Below are positions 1 to 7,202 of a stretch of DNA of 24,016 bases, piece by piece. Every line of letters begins with the position of its first letter. The stretch's first letter is position 1. The stretch is taken from NCBI GenBank assembly GCA_036555065.1, contig DATBLZ010000149.1:1-24016 (forward strand), read 5' to 3'. Source of the stretch: DATBLZ01 sp036555065 (GTDB lineage Bacteria; Pseudomonadota; Gammaproteobacteria; Steroidobacterales; Rariloculaceae). The translations under genes and the position numbers were made by a program. The notes beneath the pieces were generated by a model, which was not told the DNA's origin, did no database searches, and saw nothing but the letters and a program-made list of their open reading frames with translations.

Positions 1-351
1 TCGCCGAAGCGGTCGTGACGGACCAAGCGATCACCGGAACTCTGACCGAGGTCGACCCGCAGACAAAGCAGCCACGCGTCTTCAGCACGGTTCCACTCTG
101 GAACTATGATCTCGCCACGCGACTGGAGCAGCATGGGGTCAAGTACGCCAAGGCGGCAACTGGCTGGCCGGGTTCTTGGTGAACTGGGTCCAGCCGTTGG
201 GCTTCATGTTCCTTCTGTGGGGTTTTCTGTCGCGGCGCATGGGTCGTGGCGCGGGCGCTTTCCTCAACATCGGGGGGCGCGTCCACATTCACACGGAATC
301 GGACATCAAGGTCACGTTCGAAGATGTCGCCGGCGCGGAAGAGGCCAAGGA
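1..351 (+). pseudogene. ftsH: FtsH-type zinc metalloprotease, N-terminal remnant (frameshifted, truncated)
   Basis: FtsH is a membrane-anchored AAA+ protease. Only its N-terminal part is here. Frame 3 from base 3 reads like the FtsH periplasmic domain (VVTDQAITGTLTEVD, then VPLWNYDLATRLEQHGVKY) and hits a stop just after base 178. The homology continues in frame 2 from about base 152 with the second membrane helix (NWLAGFLVNWVQPLGFMFLL) and the start of the AAA domain (VTFEDVAGAEEAKE), so a frameshift lies near 150-157. The match stops at about base 351, before the Walker A motif, the rest of the ATPase and the HEXXH protease site. The 5' end is outside the window. The protein cannot function as a protease. 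An assembly error is the main alternative to a real deletion scar. Confidence 0.75.
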
Positions 352-690
352 GCCGATACGAGCATCTCCGTCGAGCACGCTGTCGACGTCGCACGCGAGG
401 CCGCGGACTTCGTGCTTCTTCAGCGCGACCTGAACGTACTGCGACGCGGCCTGGAGGAAGGCCGTCGAACATTCGCCAACACGCTGAAGTACGTGCTCAC
501 GACGACGAGCGCGAACCTCGGCAACATGGTCAGCATGGCGGGAGCGTCGTTGTTCCTACCGTTCCTGCCGCTCACGGCCGCCCAGATACTGCTCAGCAAC
601 TTCTTGTCGGACGTACCCGCCATCGGGATCGCCGACGACAATGTCGATCCCGAGCTCGTCCGCGAGCCGCGGCGCTGGGATACGCGCAGC
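352..690 (+). pseudogene. MgtA/MgtB-type magnesium P-type ATPase, C-terminal fragment
   Basis: In frame 1 the sequence switches within about 8 bases from FtsH-like to a magnesium-translocating P-type ATPase. ADTSISVEHAVDVAREAADF corresponds to the segment just after the GDGINDAP hinge. It is followed by EEGRRTFANTLKYVL, TSANLGNMVSMAGAS, LPFLPLTAAQILLSNFLSD and DPELVREPRRWD, which are membrane-domain signatures of the MgtA family. The phosphorylation DKTG motif, the nucleotide-binding domain and the last membrane helices are missing. About 110 residues remain of a family usually near 850-900. It has no start codon of its own and is open upstream only by chance through the out-of-frame FtsH piece. 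It is best read as a relic. Confidence 0.75.
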
Positions 691-759
691 CCGATGATCG
701 TGGACGAGGTCGCGGTCGACCCGCTGTTCGCCCGCGTCGGCATCTCGTTCCGGTTCTGA
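691..759 (+). pseudogene. Tail resembling the C-terminus of an OmpW-like outer-membrane protein
   Basis: After the ATPase match ends at RRWD, the same open frame continues for about 20 residues and stops at 757-759. The last residues, VAVDPLFARVGISFRF, do not fit a P-type ATPase. They resemble the last beta strand of outer-membrane barrels, which end in an aromatic-x-Phe signature, and particularly the D-P-x-x-x-x-x-G-x-x-x-x-F ending of OmpW proteins. The match is short and made from memory of the family. Chance read-through after a deletion is a real alternative. Confidence 0.35.
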
Positions 760-876
760 ACGAGCCCCGCTTGCTCCCCTACCGCCCTCGCCGAGCAGCT
801 TCTCGACGCGATAGACACCGATCTGCGCTCCTAAGTTGGATGCGCTCGCTTCCTTCCGCGCCCGGATCGTCGATCG

Positions 877-2094
877 TCAACTACTGGCCGCAGCCGGCCC
901 GAAACGATCGGTGTCCGGCTGTCCGGAGCCTATGCAACCCCACAGCGCCAATGCCGCGGAGACGGCAAGCGCAATCCACGCCACGCTGCCGCCGACGGCG
1001 TCGCCCACACTGGCGTAGCCGAGCTTGATGGCGAACGCCGCGAGAATCGGTAGCACTGCGACGAGCGCGAGCCAAGCGGACTGGCCCATATCACGCAGGC
1101 GCCGCGCGATCAGCACGGAAGCGGGATACGCGAGCATCAACATGCAGAATTGCGCCGTGCGCCCGGGTACGAAGTAGGCGAAGAACGCGATCGCGGCGGC
1201 GACCGTGATGAGCGCTGCAACGTAGGGCGATCGCGGGGTGCGACCCGTCGGGTTGACGAACAGCCCGTCAAAGTTCCCGTGCGCCTCCGGCGACTCGCCG
1301 AGCGCCAGCGCGCGGCGCTGCAGTGACCCTTGGTAGTAACGGAGATAAGCCAACATGAGCAGTCCGTTCGCCGCGAACGCGACAAGGGCGAGCGCTGCGC
1401 TCAACGGCTGATGATCCAGGATCACGCCCCAAAACAGAGCGCAAACGGAGATTGGCATCAGGAGGCACAGCGCCGCCGGCACCAGTGCGCCCACGAGGAT
1501 CAGCGCACCGGCCACCAATTGGATCGCCATTGCCACGTCTATCAGCCGTGAATGCACGAGCGCGTCCATCAATTGGATTGCGAGCGGCTCGTTGCCTACG
1601 GGCGTGGGCCACAGCGACAGGAATAAGGCGTTGGCGCCGTTGAGCACCATCCAAGCGCCGAACAAAATTCGGCCGGCAACGACGAGCTGTTGCTTCGCGC
1701 TTGCGGTCACGCGCAGAGCGAACATCGACCGGTAGCTCTTGTTGAACGCGAGGCACAGCAGCACATTGCTGAACAGCGTCGAATAGCCGAACAACGCGGC
1801 GCGCGAGCCCCAACCTTCGAGCGGCGCATCCCAGTAGAACACGTTAAACGACACCGGCATGCAGATCAGTAACAAGAGCGGCGTGTAGAAACCGAACAAC
1901 ACGCCGACACCGGCGATGAGCTCCACCGCCTTGACCAAATCGAACAGGTGGCTGTCGATCAACGCGACGACGAGCTCGTGACTCAAGGGCTGGGTGCCCA
2001 TCGGTTGGGGAAAGAGCTGAATGAAATGATTCAGGCCGGCAGGAATCATCCAAGCCGCAAACACGAAACGCACGAACCAAACGGCGTATTTCAT
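877..2094 (-). CDS. DoxX-DoxX-DUF805 membrane fusion protein
   Basis: This is a 405-residue polytopic membrane protein with an internal duplication. Residues about 8-120 (RFVFAAWMIPAGLNHFIQLF, then KAVELIAGVGVLFGFYTPL) recur at about 142-252 (RILFGAWMVLNGANALFLSL, then AIQLVAGALILVGALVPAA). Both halves resemble the four-helix DoxX/DoxX-like fold. Residues about 285-390, with ARRLRDMGQSAWLALVAVLP, resemble DUF805. DoxX-type proteins are linked to quinone or thiosulfate redox functions in some organisms, but no substrate can be assigned here. The ATG at 2092-2094 is preceded by a G-rich stretch, CTCGGGGGGTCC, that could serve as ribosome-binding site. It diverges from the pirin gene across a 129-bp spacer. 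The domain calls are good; the function is unknown. Confidence 0.75.
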   Translation of the reverse strand: MKYAVWFVRFVFAAWMIPAGLNHFIQLFPQPMGTQPLSHELVVALIDSHLFDLVKAVELIAGVGVLFGFYTPLLLLICMPVSFNVFYWDAPLEGWGSRAALFGYSTLFSNVLLCLAFNKSYRSMFALRVTASAKQQLVVAGRILFGAWMVLNGANALFLSLWPTPVGNEPLAIQLMDALVHSRLIDVAMAIQLVAGALILVGALVPAALCLLMPISVCALFWGVILDHQPLSAALALVAFAANGLLMLAYLRYYQGSLQRRALALGESPEAHGNFDGLFVNPTGRTPRSPYVAALITVAAAIAFFAYFVPGRTAQFCMLMLAYPASVLIARRLRDMGQSAWLALVAVLPILAAFAIKLGYASVGDAVGGSVAWIALAVSAALALWGCIGSGQPDTDRFGPAAASS

Positions 2095-2208
2095 GGACCC
2101 CCCGAGTGCTACAGTTTGCTGGCCATCAAAGCGTGGCCGGTCTTATGGAGAGAAGCTTAGTCCTCGCGGAAAAAGCGTGCAAAGGGCGCTTCAAGCGCGG
2201 GGCGCCGG

Positions 2209-2214
2209 TATACT
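2209..2214 (+). promoter_or_regulatory. Putative -10 box of a nearly leaderless pirin transcript
   Basis: TATACT lies 9 nt before the pirin ATG at 2224. A start site 6-7 nt downstream would leave a 5' leader of about 3 nt. There is no Shine-Dalgarno next to the ATG, and the -35 region is not convincing. This is inferred from sequence only. Confidence 0.42.
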
Positions 2215-2223
2215 CGAATCGGC

Positions 2224-3096
2224 ATGGACCGTGCGCTCGAAACCATCATCGAACCGCGGCCACGCGACCTCGGCGGCCTCATGGTGCGGCGCGTGTTGCC
2301 CTCGGCCGCGCGGCGCATGGTCGGCCCGTTCACGTTCTTCGACCACATGGGCCCCGCGGTTTTCGGCCGCGGCGCCGGTATGGACGTGCGGCCGCACCCG
2401 CACGTGTGCCTCGCGACCGTGACCTACCTCTTCGAGGGCGAGATCGACCACCGCGACAGTCTCGGGTCCTTTCAAACGATTCGCCCCGGCGACATCAACT
2501 GGATGACGGCAGGACGAGGCATCGTGCATTCCGAGCGTTCGCCTGCCGCGTCTCGAGAAAAAGGCTCGCGCGTGCACGGGCTGCAGCTCTGGGTGGCGTT
2601 GCCGCGCGCGGACGAGGAAACGGCGCCGACGTTCTACCATCATCCGGGCGCGACGCTGCCCGAGATCGCCAAGGGTGGAGTCAGCCTGCGCGTGCTTGCA
2701 GGCACGGCCTACGGTCTGACGTCGCCCGTTGCGACCTTGTCACCACTCTTCTACGTGGATGCGATCCTCTCCGCCGGCGGTGTGCTCGAGCTGCCGAGCG
2801 AGCACGCCGAACGCGCTGCGTACGTCGTCGAGGGCACGCTGCGCTGCGGCGGCGAAGACGTGGACGCGGGCCGCATGGTCGTGTTTGCGCAAGGCGCGAG
2901 TGTCGTCCTGGGGGCAGGACAACCCTGCCGGGCCGTTCTGCTCGGCGGTGCGCCGCTCGACGGCCCGCGCTACATCGATTGGAATTTCGTCGCAAGCTCG
3001 AAGGAGCGCATCGAGCAGGCCAAACGCGACTGGAAGGACGGACGATTCCCGAAAGTGCCCGGCGATGAGGTCGAATTCATCCCGTTGCCCGGCTGA
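2224..3096 (+). CDS. Pirin family protein (bicupin; possible quercetinase-like enzyme)
   Basis: This is a complete 290-residue pirin. The N-terminal cupin carries the metal-binding set in the expected order: RPHPH (His58, His60) and GRGIVHSE (His102, Glu104), with the family signature ATVTYLFEGEIDHRDSLGS around 64-82. The C-terminal cupin runs from about 160 to 260, and the tail NFVASSKERIEQAKRDWK is diagnostic of pirins. Members bind Fe(II) or another divalent metal; some, such as E. coli YhhW, cleave quercetin, and others are regulators. The protein is cytoplasmic, with no signal peptide. It is probably a single-gene unit, as it converges on the DUF8021 lipoprotein gene downstream. The family is certain; the substrate is not. 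Confidence 0.93.
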   Translation: MDRALETIIEPRPRDLGGLMVRRVLPSAARRMVGPFTFFDHMGPAVFGRGAGMDVRPHPHVCLATVTYLFEGEIDHRDSLGSFQTIRPGDINWMTAGRGIVHSERSPAASREKGSRVHGLQLWVALPRADEETAPTFYHHPGATLPEIAKGGVSLRVLAGTAYGLTSPVATLSPLFYVDAILSAGGVLELPSEHAERAAYVVEGTLRCGGEDVDAGRMVVFAQGASVVLGAGQPCRAVLLGGAPLDGPRYIDWNFVASSKERIEQAKRDWKDGRFPKVPGDEVEFIPLPG

Positions 3097-3113
3097 AGCA
3101 CCACCGATCGCTG

Positions 3114-3127
3114 GTTTCCGCGGAAAC
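3114..3127. repeat. Perfect 14-bp palindrome between convergent genes
   Basis: GTTTCCG followed directly by CGGAAAC is self-complementary over 14 bp. It lies between the pirin stop at 3096 and the lipoprotein gene that ends at 3163. It has no T-run and no loop, so it is a poor terminator. A protein-binding site or chance are both possible. Confidence 0.35.
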
Positions 3128-3162
3128 AATTCCTAGAATCCGCTATAGGTTCCGTAAATATC

Positions 3163-4986
3163 TTATTGATATAGGTCGTTATCCATCCCGTAAGGCACGA
3201 CGAGGATCGCCCCGGCGGCGACGCTGGCTTCGTCCCCTGTAATCTTGTAGAGCGTGGCCGTCAGGAGCGTATATGGGCCCGTGGAGACGGCCGGGGTCCC
3301 CGCGCGCTCATCGGCTGAGGCCCCTTCGCCGTTCGCGACGTCGAGGAACGCGAAATCGACGACGAGCCCGCGCTCGGTGTCGATAACCCAAGTGCGGCGG
3401 TCGCGGGCGGTGATGCCGGACGCCTCGGTCTCCGCGGTGCGTGCCGCGACGGCTGCGACGAGGGCCTCGGGCTCTGTGGCCGAGCCGACAGGCGGGTCGA
3501 GGTGCAGCGCCGGATCCGTAAGCGCGACCGTGGCGGGATCGAACGCCGCGCGCAGACGCGGCGCGAACAACGTCAGCGTGCCGCCGCGCGGGCCCGTGAA
3601 CTCGTGACGCACGATGACGGCCTCGATCTCCCCGACCTGGTCGCCGTCGAGCGCAAACCGCGCGAACAAGAGCCCCGGCACGTCTGTTTCGACGGTCGCC
3701 GCGACGAGCACAGCCGTCTGCGCGACGGGGTCGACGGCGACGACGCGGTCGCCGACGCCGGTGACCGTGCCCCATAGACCGTCCCCGACGGCGAGCTGCT
3801 GGCCATTCTCCGTGTAGCGGAGCGTAGCGGCGCCCGGCAAAACTCGCGCGTCGTGCTGCAGAAGCGCGGCTACGAGCACGTCGGCGAACGACTCGAAGCA
3901 GCGGCGATTGCATTGCACGGGTGCCGCCGGCGGGGGCGCCGAGCCCGTCGGCAGCGCAAGCCAATCATCGCCGCTCGGAAACGCCGGCCGTGTGCCGTAA
4001 GGCACCTCGGTCAGCGTCATTTCGATCTGCCGGAGCTTGCCGTCCTCGGCGCGCCACGCCTCGCCGACGTGCAGCGTCCTGGGTGTGGAGAAATACGGCG
4101 GCACGACGAACGTCTCGCCGCGCGACAGCGGAATCGCGCGAATCGTGCCGTTGTGATCGAGCATCGGAAATCCGAGGACGGTCTGCCGCTCCTCGTCGAC
4201 GATCGGGAAGCGCCGATCGCGAATCCGCGTGACGAAGCCGAGGAAACCCGTCTCGAACTGCTCGCGGCAGCTCAGGGTCACGAAAACACGATCGGTCGAA
4301 TGGCCGTACTCGGTCGGATCCTGGTTCGTCGTCTCGCGCGCATGCTCCCAGCGGTCGCATTCGTCGTGGAAGAACGAGTAGTCGCCGTTCGGGTCGTTGT
4401 TCTCCATTCCCGAGAGATAGCTGTTGCCGATGGCGATCAGCTGCTCGCGCGGAAGGCGCTGCTCGGGTGGTATGGTCTCGAGGAATTTCGGATGCGGCGC
4501 ACCGCGCTCCTCATAGAGCGCCGCACCGTTGGGGTCGCGTATCGCGAGACCTTCGATCTCCGTGATCGCGCCGTTGGCGATCGCGAGGCGCAGATCGTAA
4601 ATGATCTTCGTGCCGTTTTCCTCGAGGACCGTGATCAAACCCGCCTGCCCGCCCGCAACGTCGGCAAAGTAGTGACGGTAGTTGCCGAGCCCGGTGATCG
4701 TCTGCCATGTGCCCTGCCCCAGCTCGAGCCGCTGGTCGTTCTCGGCAAATACGACGTCATCGGCGAGCGCCAAGCGGCTGGGGTCCCCGGCGACGAGCGC
4801 GTCGAGGTAGGAATCGACGAACCCTTCCAAGCACGCGCGATCGCACGCCGGTCCGCTAACAGAGCCAGCGTCCCGGTCGGAGCCCGTGCACGCCCCGAGC
4901 ACTGCGGCTGCGGTCACAAGAAGACTAGTTTTGGCCCATCGTGCGCTGACGCTAACGGCACGCGAGCGGGAGACGAAGGTGTTCAA
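3163..4986 (-). CDS. Duplicated DUF8021-type (NTF2-like) lipoprotein, TTG start
   Basis: This 607-residue exported lipoprotein is built from two similar halves. The N-terminus is basic, then hydrophobic, then LGAC (residues 30-33), a lipobox with Cys33 as the lipidated residue. Half one starts with CDRACLEGFVDSYLDALVAG at 48-67; half two repeats it as CNRRCFESFADVLVAALLQH at 359-378. Each is followed by an F/YxEN..(Q)xLxxGxG.W.T.TG.G block (about 80-101 and 390-412), which I recognise as DUF8021-type. A second block ending in an EVPYG/VVPYG motif also occurs once per half (about 325-331 and 595-600). The frame is open further upstream, but that part overlaps the preceding gene and reads as a shadow. 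The TTG at 4984-4986 has GGAGG 8 nt ahead and overlaps the upstream stop as TTGA, indicating translational coupling. The function is unknown. Confidence 0.8.
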   Translation of the reverse strand: MNTFVSRSRAVSVSARWAKTSLLVTAAAVLGACTGSDRDAGSVSGPACDRACLEGFVDSYLDALVAGDPSRLALADDVVFAENDQRLELGQGTWQTITGLGNYRHYFADVAGGQAGLITVLEENGTKIIYDLRLAIANGAITEIEGLAIRDPNGAALYEERGAPHPKFLETIPPEQRLPREQLIAIGNSYLSGMENNDPNGDYSFFHDECDRWEHARETTNQDPTEYGHSTDRVFVTLSCREQFETGFLGFVTRIRDRRFPIVDEERQTVLGFPMLDHNGTIRAIPLSRGETFVVPPYFSTPRTLHVGEAWRAEDGKLRQIEMTLTEVPYGTRPAFPSGDDWLALPTGSAPPPAAPVQCNRRCFESFADVLVAALLQHDARVLPGAATLRYTENGQQLAVGDGLWGTVTGVGDRVVAVDPVAQTAVLVAATVETDVPGLLFARFALDGDQVGEIEAVIVRHEFTGPRGGTLTLFAPRLRAAFDPATVALTDPALHLDPPVGSATEPEALVAAVAARTAETEASGITARDRRTWVIDTERGLVVDFAFLDVANGEGASADERAGTPAVSTGPYTLLTATLYKITGDEASVAAGAILVVPYGMDNDLYQ

Positions 4987-5549
4987 TTCAGGTCCTCCGA
5001 CCGCAGCAGCGGGTGGCTCCAAGCCTTGTTGCGCACGTGGGTGCGCCGCTTGATCCGCCAACCGTCCGCAGTCTTGATGTATTCGTCCTCGTAGCCGCCG
5101 AAGCGCTGCGCGTCGGGACCCTCGGCGCCGAGCACGATGGTGTAAACGCGGCCCGACGCGCCCTCGGCTGTCGGCGTGATCACGGGATTGACCATGACGT
5201 GGAGCCAATCTTTCCAGCCGACGTCGCGGCAACCGAGCTCGCCGCCCCCGGCCGCGCGCGCGAGCTGCTCACGACCGGTAGCGCGAACGACCCCGCCACG
5301 CGCGAAACCGTCGTCGCTGAACGCGTCGACGAAGACGCCATCCGCCGTATACAAGTCGGCATAGTCGTAGCCGTTATTTGCGCAGGTATCGAGCGCATGA
5401 CCATAGCGGTATATGAGCTCCACTATCTCGGCACGATCGTCGGCCGTCAATCGCGCGCTTGGCGATGCGGCCTGTTGAGCCCAGCCCATTCCGACCACGA
5501 GCACCGCCGCGCAAGCACTCGCGGCGCCGAGAAAGCCGATAACACGCAT
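4983..5549 (-). CDS. Secreted SnoaL-like / NTF2-fold protein
   Basis: This 188-residue protein has a signal peptide (MRVIGFLGAASACAAVLVVG, cleavage probably after WAQ) and one SnoaL-like domain. The typical opening DRAEIVELIYRYGHALDT is followed by DYADLYTADGVFVDAFSDD. The end of the fold, YEDEYIKTADGWRIKRR, is a hallmark of this family. SnoaL-like domains act as small cyclases, isomerases, dehydratases or simple binding proteins, so the reaction cannot be named. The ATG at 5547-5549 was chosen because AAAGGGGA lies just upstream and the signal peptide begins there; an ATG 12 codons earlier would spoil the signal peptide. Its stop overlaps the TTG start of the DUF8021 lipoprotein, so the two probably form one operon and are both exported. 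Confidence 0.85.
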   Translation of the reverse strand: MRVIGFLGAASACAAVLVVGMGWAQQAASPSARLTADDRAEIVELIYRYGHALDTCANNGYDYADLYTADGVFVDAFSDDGFARGGVVRATGREQLARAAGGGELGCRDVGWKDWLHVMVNPVITPTAEGASGRVYTIVLGAEGPDAQRFGGYEDEYIKTADGWRIKRRTHVRNKAWSHPLLRSEDLN

Positions 5550-5593
5550 CGTTGTCCCCTTTCGTGGTTTGCCGCCGAGCTCCAATTACCCCG

Positions 5594-5599
5594 ATTATA
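5594..5599 (-). promoter_or_regulatory. Consensus -10 box for the SnoaL/DUF8021 operon
   Basis: On the minus strand this hexamer is TATAAT, a perfect match to the sigma-70 -10 consensus, about 44 nt before the ATG at 5549. The -35 region is weak. It lies in the 94-bp spacer between divergent genes, and the same A/T patch could also serve the plus-strand PPOX gene. Confidence 0.42.
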
Positions 5600-5643
5600 G
5601 AAGTCGGCGGCACAATTGGTGCACCGAGTTGACGGAGACCTTC

Positions 5644-6249
5644 ATGAGCCAGCCGATCTATCACGAGGGCATGCGCCGGCTGCAAGACGCGCGCGACACG
5701 CGCCGGATCGCCGACCGTCTTGCCGAGGTAACGCTGCGGACGCAATTCACCGACGAGGATCGCGCGTTTATTGAGCGCTGCGCGATGTTCTTCGTCGCAA
5801 CGGCCGACGTCGATGGGCGTCCGGACTGTTCCTACAAGGGCGGGCTTCCCGGGTTCGTGCGCGTCATCGATGAGCGCACGCTCGCCATCCCCGACTACGA
5901 CGGCAATGGAATGTACCGGACTTGGGGCAACGTGCTGGTGAATCCCAACATTGGACTTCTCTTCCTCGATTTCGAGGCCCCGAAGCGTATTCGCGTCAAC
6001 GGCACGGCTAGAATCGACGCAAACGATCCGCTCCGCGAGCAGTTTCTCGGCGCCGTGTTTGTCGTCCGGGTGACGGCCGAGCGTATCTTCCCGAACTGCC
6101 CGCGGTACATCCACAAGATGCACTTGGTCGAGCACTCGGTGTATACACCGCGGCCCGAAACGGCGCCGCCCGTGCCGGCTTGGAAGACATTCGAGGTGTT
6201 TCGCGACTGCCTGCCCGAGCGCGACCGTGTCGAGGGAAAGAAGGACTGA
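5644..6249 (+). CDS. Pyridoxamine 5'-phosphate oxidase (PPOX) fold flavoprotein
   Basis: This 201-residue protein belongs to the PPOX / flavin-reductase split-barrel superfamily. Visible signatures are the opening strand block FFVATADVDGRPDCSYKGG (about 49-67), LAIPDYDGNGMYRTWGN, GLLFLDF and the late strand motif IFPNCPRYIHKM, all typical of FMN- or F420-binding general-stress-type members. It has no signal peptide and is cytoplasmic. The start at 5644 has GGAG 7 nt upstream; the longer open frame has no such site. The stop is 8 nt before the ATG of the PRMT-like methyltransferase, so both are probably co-transcribed. It is likely an FMN-dependent reductase or oxidase of unknown substrate. 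A true PdxH is unlikely because the PdxH C-terminal signature is missing. Confidence 0.87.
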   Translation: MSQPIYHEGMRRLQDARDTRRIADRLAEVTLRTQFTDEDRAFIERCAMFFVATADVDGRPDCSYKGGLPGFVRVIDERTLAIPDYDGNGMYRTWGNVLVNPNIGLLFLDFEAPKRIRVNGTARIDANDPLREQFLGAVFVVRVTAERIFPNCPRYIHKMHLVEHSVYTPRPETAPPVPAWKTFEVFRDCLPERDRVEGKKD

Positions 6250-6257
6250 GCCATCGA

Positions 6258-7187
6258 ATGTCCATCGAGTTTCACAGGCGCATGCTCTCCGACGACGTCC
6301 GCAACGCCGCGTTTCGCGCGGCGCTCGAGCGGGCAATCCGGCCCGGCCTTACAACGGTTGCCGACATCGGCGCAGGCACCGGGATTCTTGCGTTCATCGC
6401 GCGCGAGCTCGGCGCTCGGGAAGTGTGGCTCTACGATCCGGGACCCGTGCTCGCCCTTGCCGAGACCATCGCTGCTCGAAACTGTTTAGACGGGCTTCAC
6501 TTCGTGCCGGAGCGCTCGCTCGAGGTCGACTCGCCACCGCAGGTCGACGTAGTCGTCGCGGAGGTGTTCGGAAACTTCGCCTATGAAGAAGGCGTGATCG
6601 AGACGTTGCGCGACGCGCAGAGGTTTCTCGTTCCGGGCGGCACGCTGATTCCGCAAGCGCTGACCCAATGGGCGGCGCCCGTGACGGCTGAGCGCTTCGA
6701 GCGCGACCTGCGCTCGTGGCGCAACGTCGGCGCCGGCATCGACCTTGCAGACGCCGAGCGCATGACGCGCAACAACATGTACGTGCACGCGCTCGAGCCG
6801 GGCGACTTGCTCGACGCGCCGCCGTGCCGGTGGGACACGCTTGCCTTCAACGGCGTCTTCGCGAGTCGGCGCGAAGGGCGTGTGAGGTGGGAGCTCGCAG
6901 CACCGGCGAGAATCTACGGCTTCGCGCTATGGTGGGAGTGCACGCTCTTGCCCGGTGTCGTGCTCTCGACGAGCCCGTTCGCGCCGCGTACGCACTGGGA
7001 CCAAATCTACTTGCCCCTGCTCGAGCGCATCGAGGGACAAGCCGGGGATGGCGTCGATCTCGGCATCATCAGCGAGACCGGCGGCGGCGAGAACGGTATT
7101 GCCGTGCAGTGGAGCGTTGCGCACGAGCGCGGGGGCGAGACGCTCACGCGTCAAGCGCTCGACATCGCCCAAGGGCATCTAGGCTGA
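6258..7187 (+). CDS. PRMT-like SAM-dependent methyltransferase
   Basis: This is a 309-residue class I methyltransferase whose motifs fit protein arginine methyltransferases better than generic enzymes. The N-terminal HRRMLSDDVRNAAF resembles the H-x-x-ML-x-D-x-x-R helix. VADIGAGTGILAFIARELGA (34-53) is the SAM-binding motif I. AEVFGNFAYEEGVIETL has both glutamates of the double-E loop (Glu102 and Glu110/111), and VPGGTLIP follows. STSPFAPRTHWDQIYLPL contains the THW loop (245-247) characteristic of PRMTs. A beta-barrel-like region fills 134-309. The ATG at 6258 follows the PPOX stop by 8 nt, with AAGGA inside the end of that gene. PRMT-fold proteins are uncommon in bacteria. The target is unknown and may be a small molecule. 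Confidence 0.84.
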   Translation: MSIEFHRRMLSDDVRNAAFRAALERAIRPGLTTVADIGAGTGILAFIARELGAREVWLYDPGPVLALAETIAARNCLDGLHFVPERSLEVDSPPQVDVVVAEVFGNFAYEEGVIETLRDAQRFLVPGGTLIPQALTQWAAPVTAERFERDLRSWRNVGAGIDLADAERMTRNNMYVHALEPGDLLDAPPCRWDTLAFNGVFASRREGRVRWELAAPARIYGFALWWECTLLPGVVLSTSPFAPRTHWDQIYLPLLERIEGQAGDGVDLGIISETGGGENGIAVQWSVAHERGGETLTRQALDIAQGHLG

Positions 7188-7202
7188 CAAAGAGCCCCGG
7201 GC

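Noticed and set aside
760..876. Short frame ending ALAEQLLDAIDTDLRS after the OmpW-like tail
   Set aside because: It looks like a protein C-terminus and could be a fourth relic, but at about 25 residues with no family match it cannot be supported.
3853..5094. A 413-codon open frame on the plus strand opposite the DUF8021 lipoprotein
   Set aside because: The minus-strand product has a lipobox, repeats and a good ribosome-binding site; the plus-strand frame has none of these and is Arg-rich.
4987..5232. Upstream extension of the DUF8021 lipoprotein frame
   Set aside because: It is Arg/His-rich, overlaps the SnoaL-like gene in another frame and would bury the lipoprotein signal. The TTG at 4986 with GGAGG is far better.
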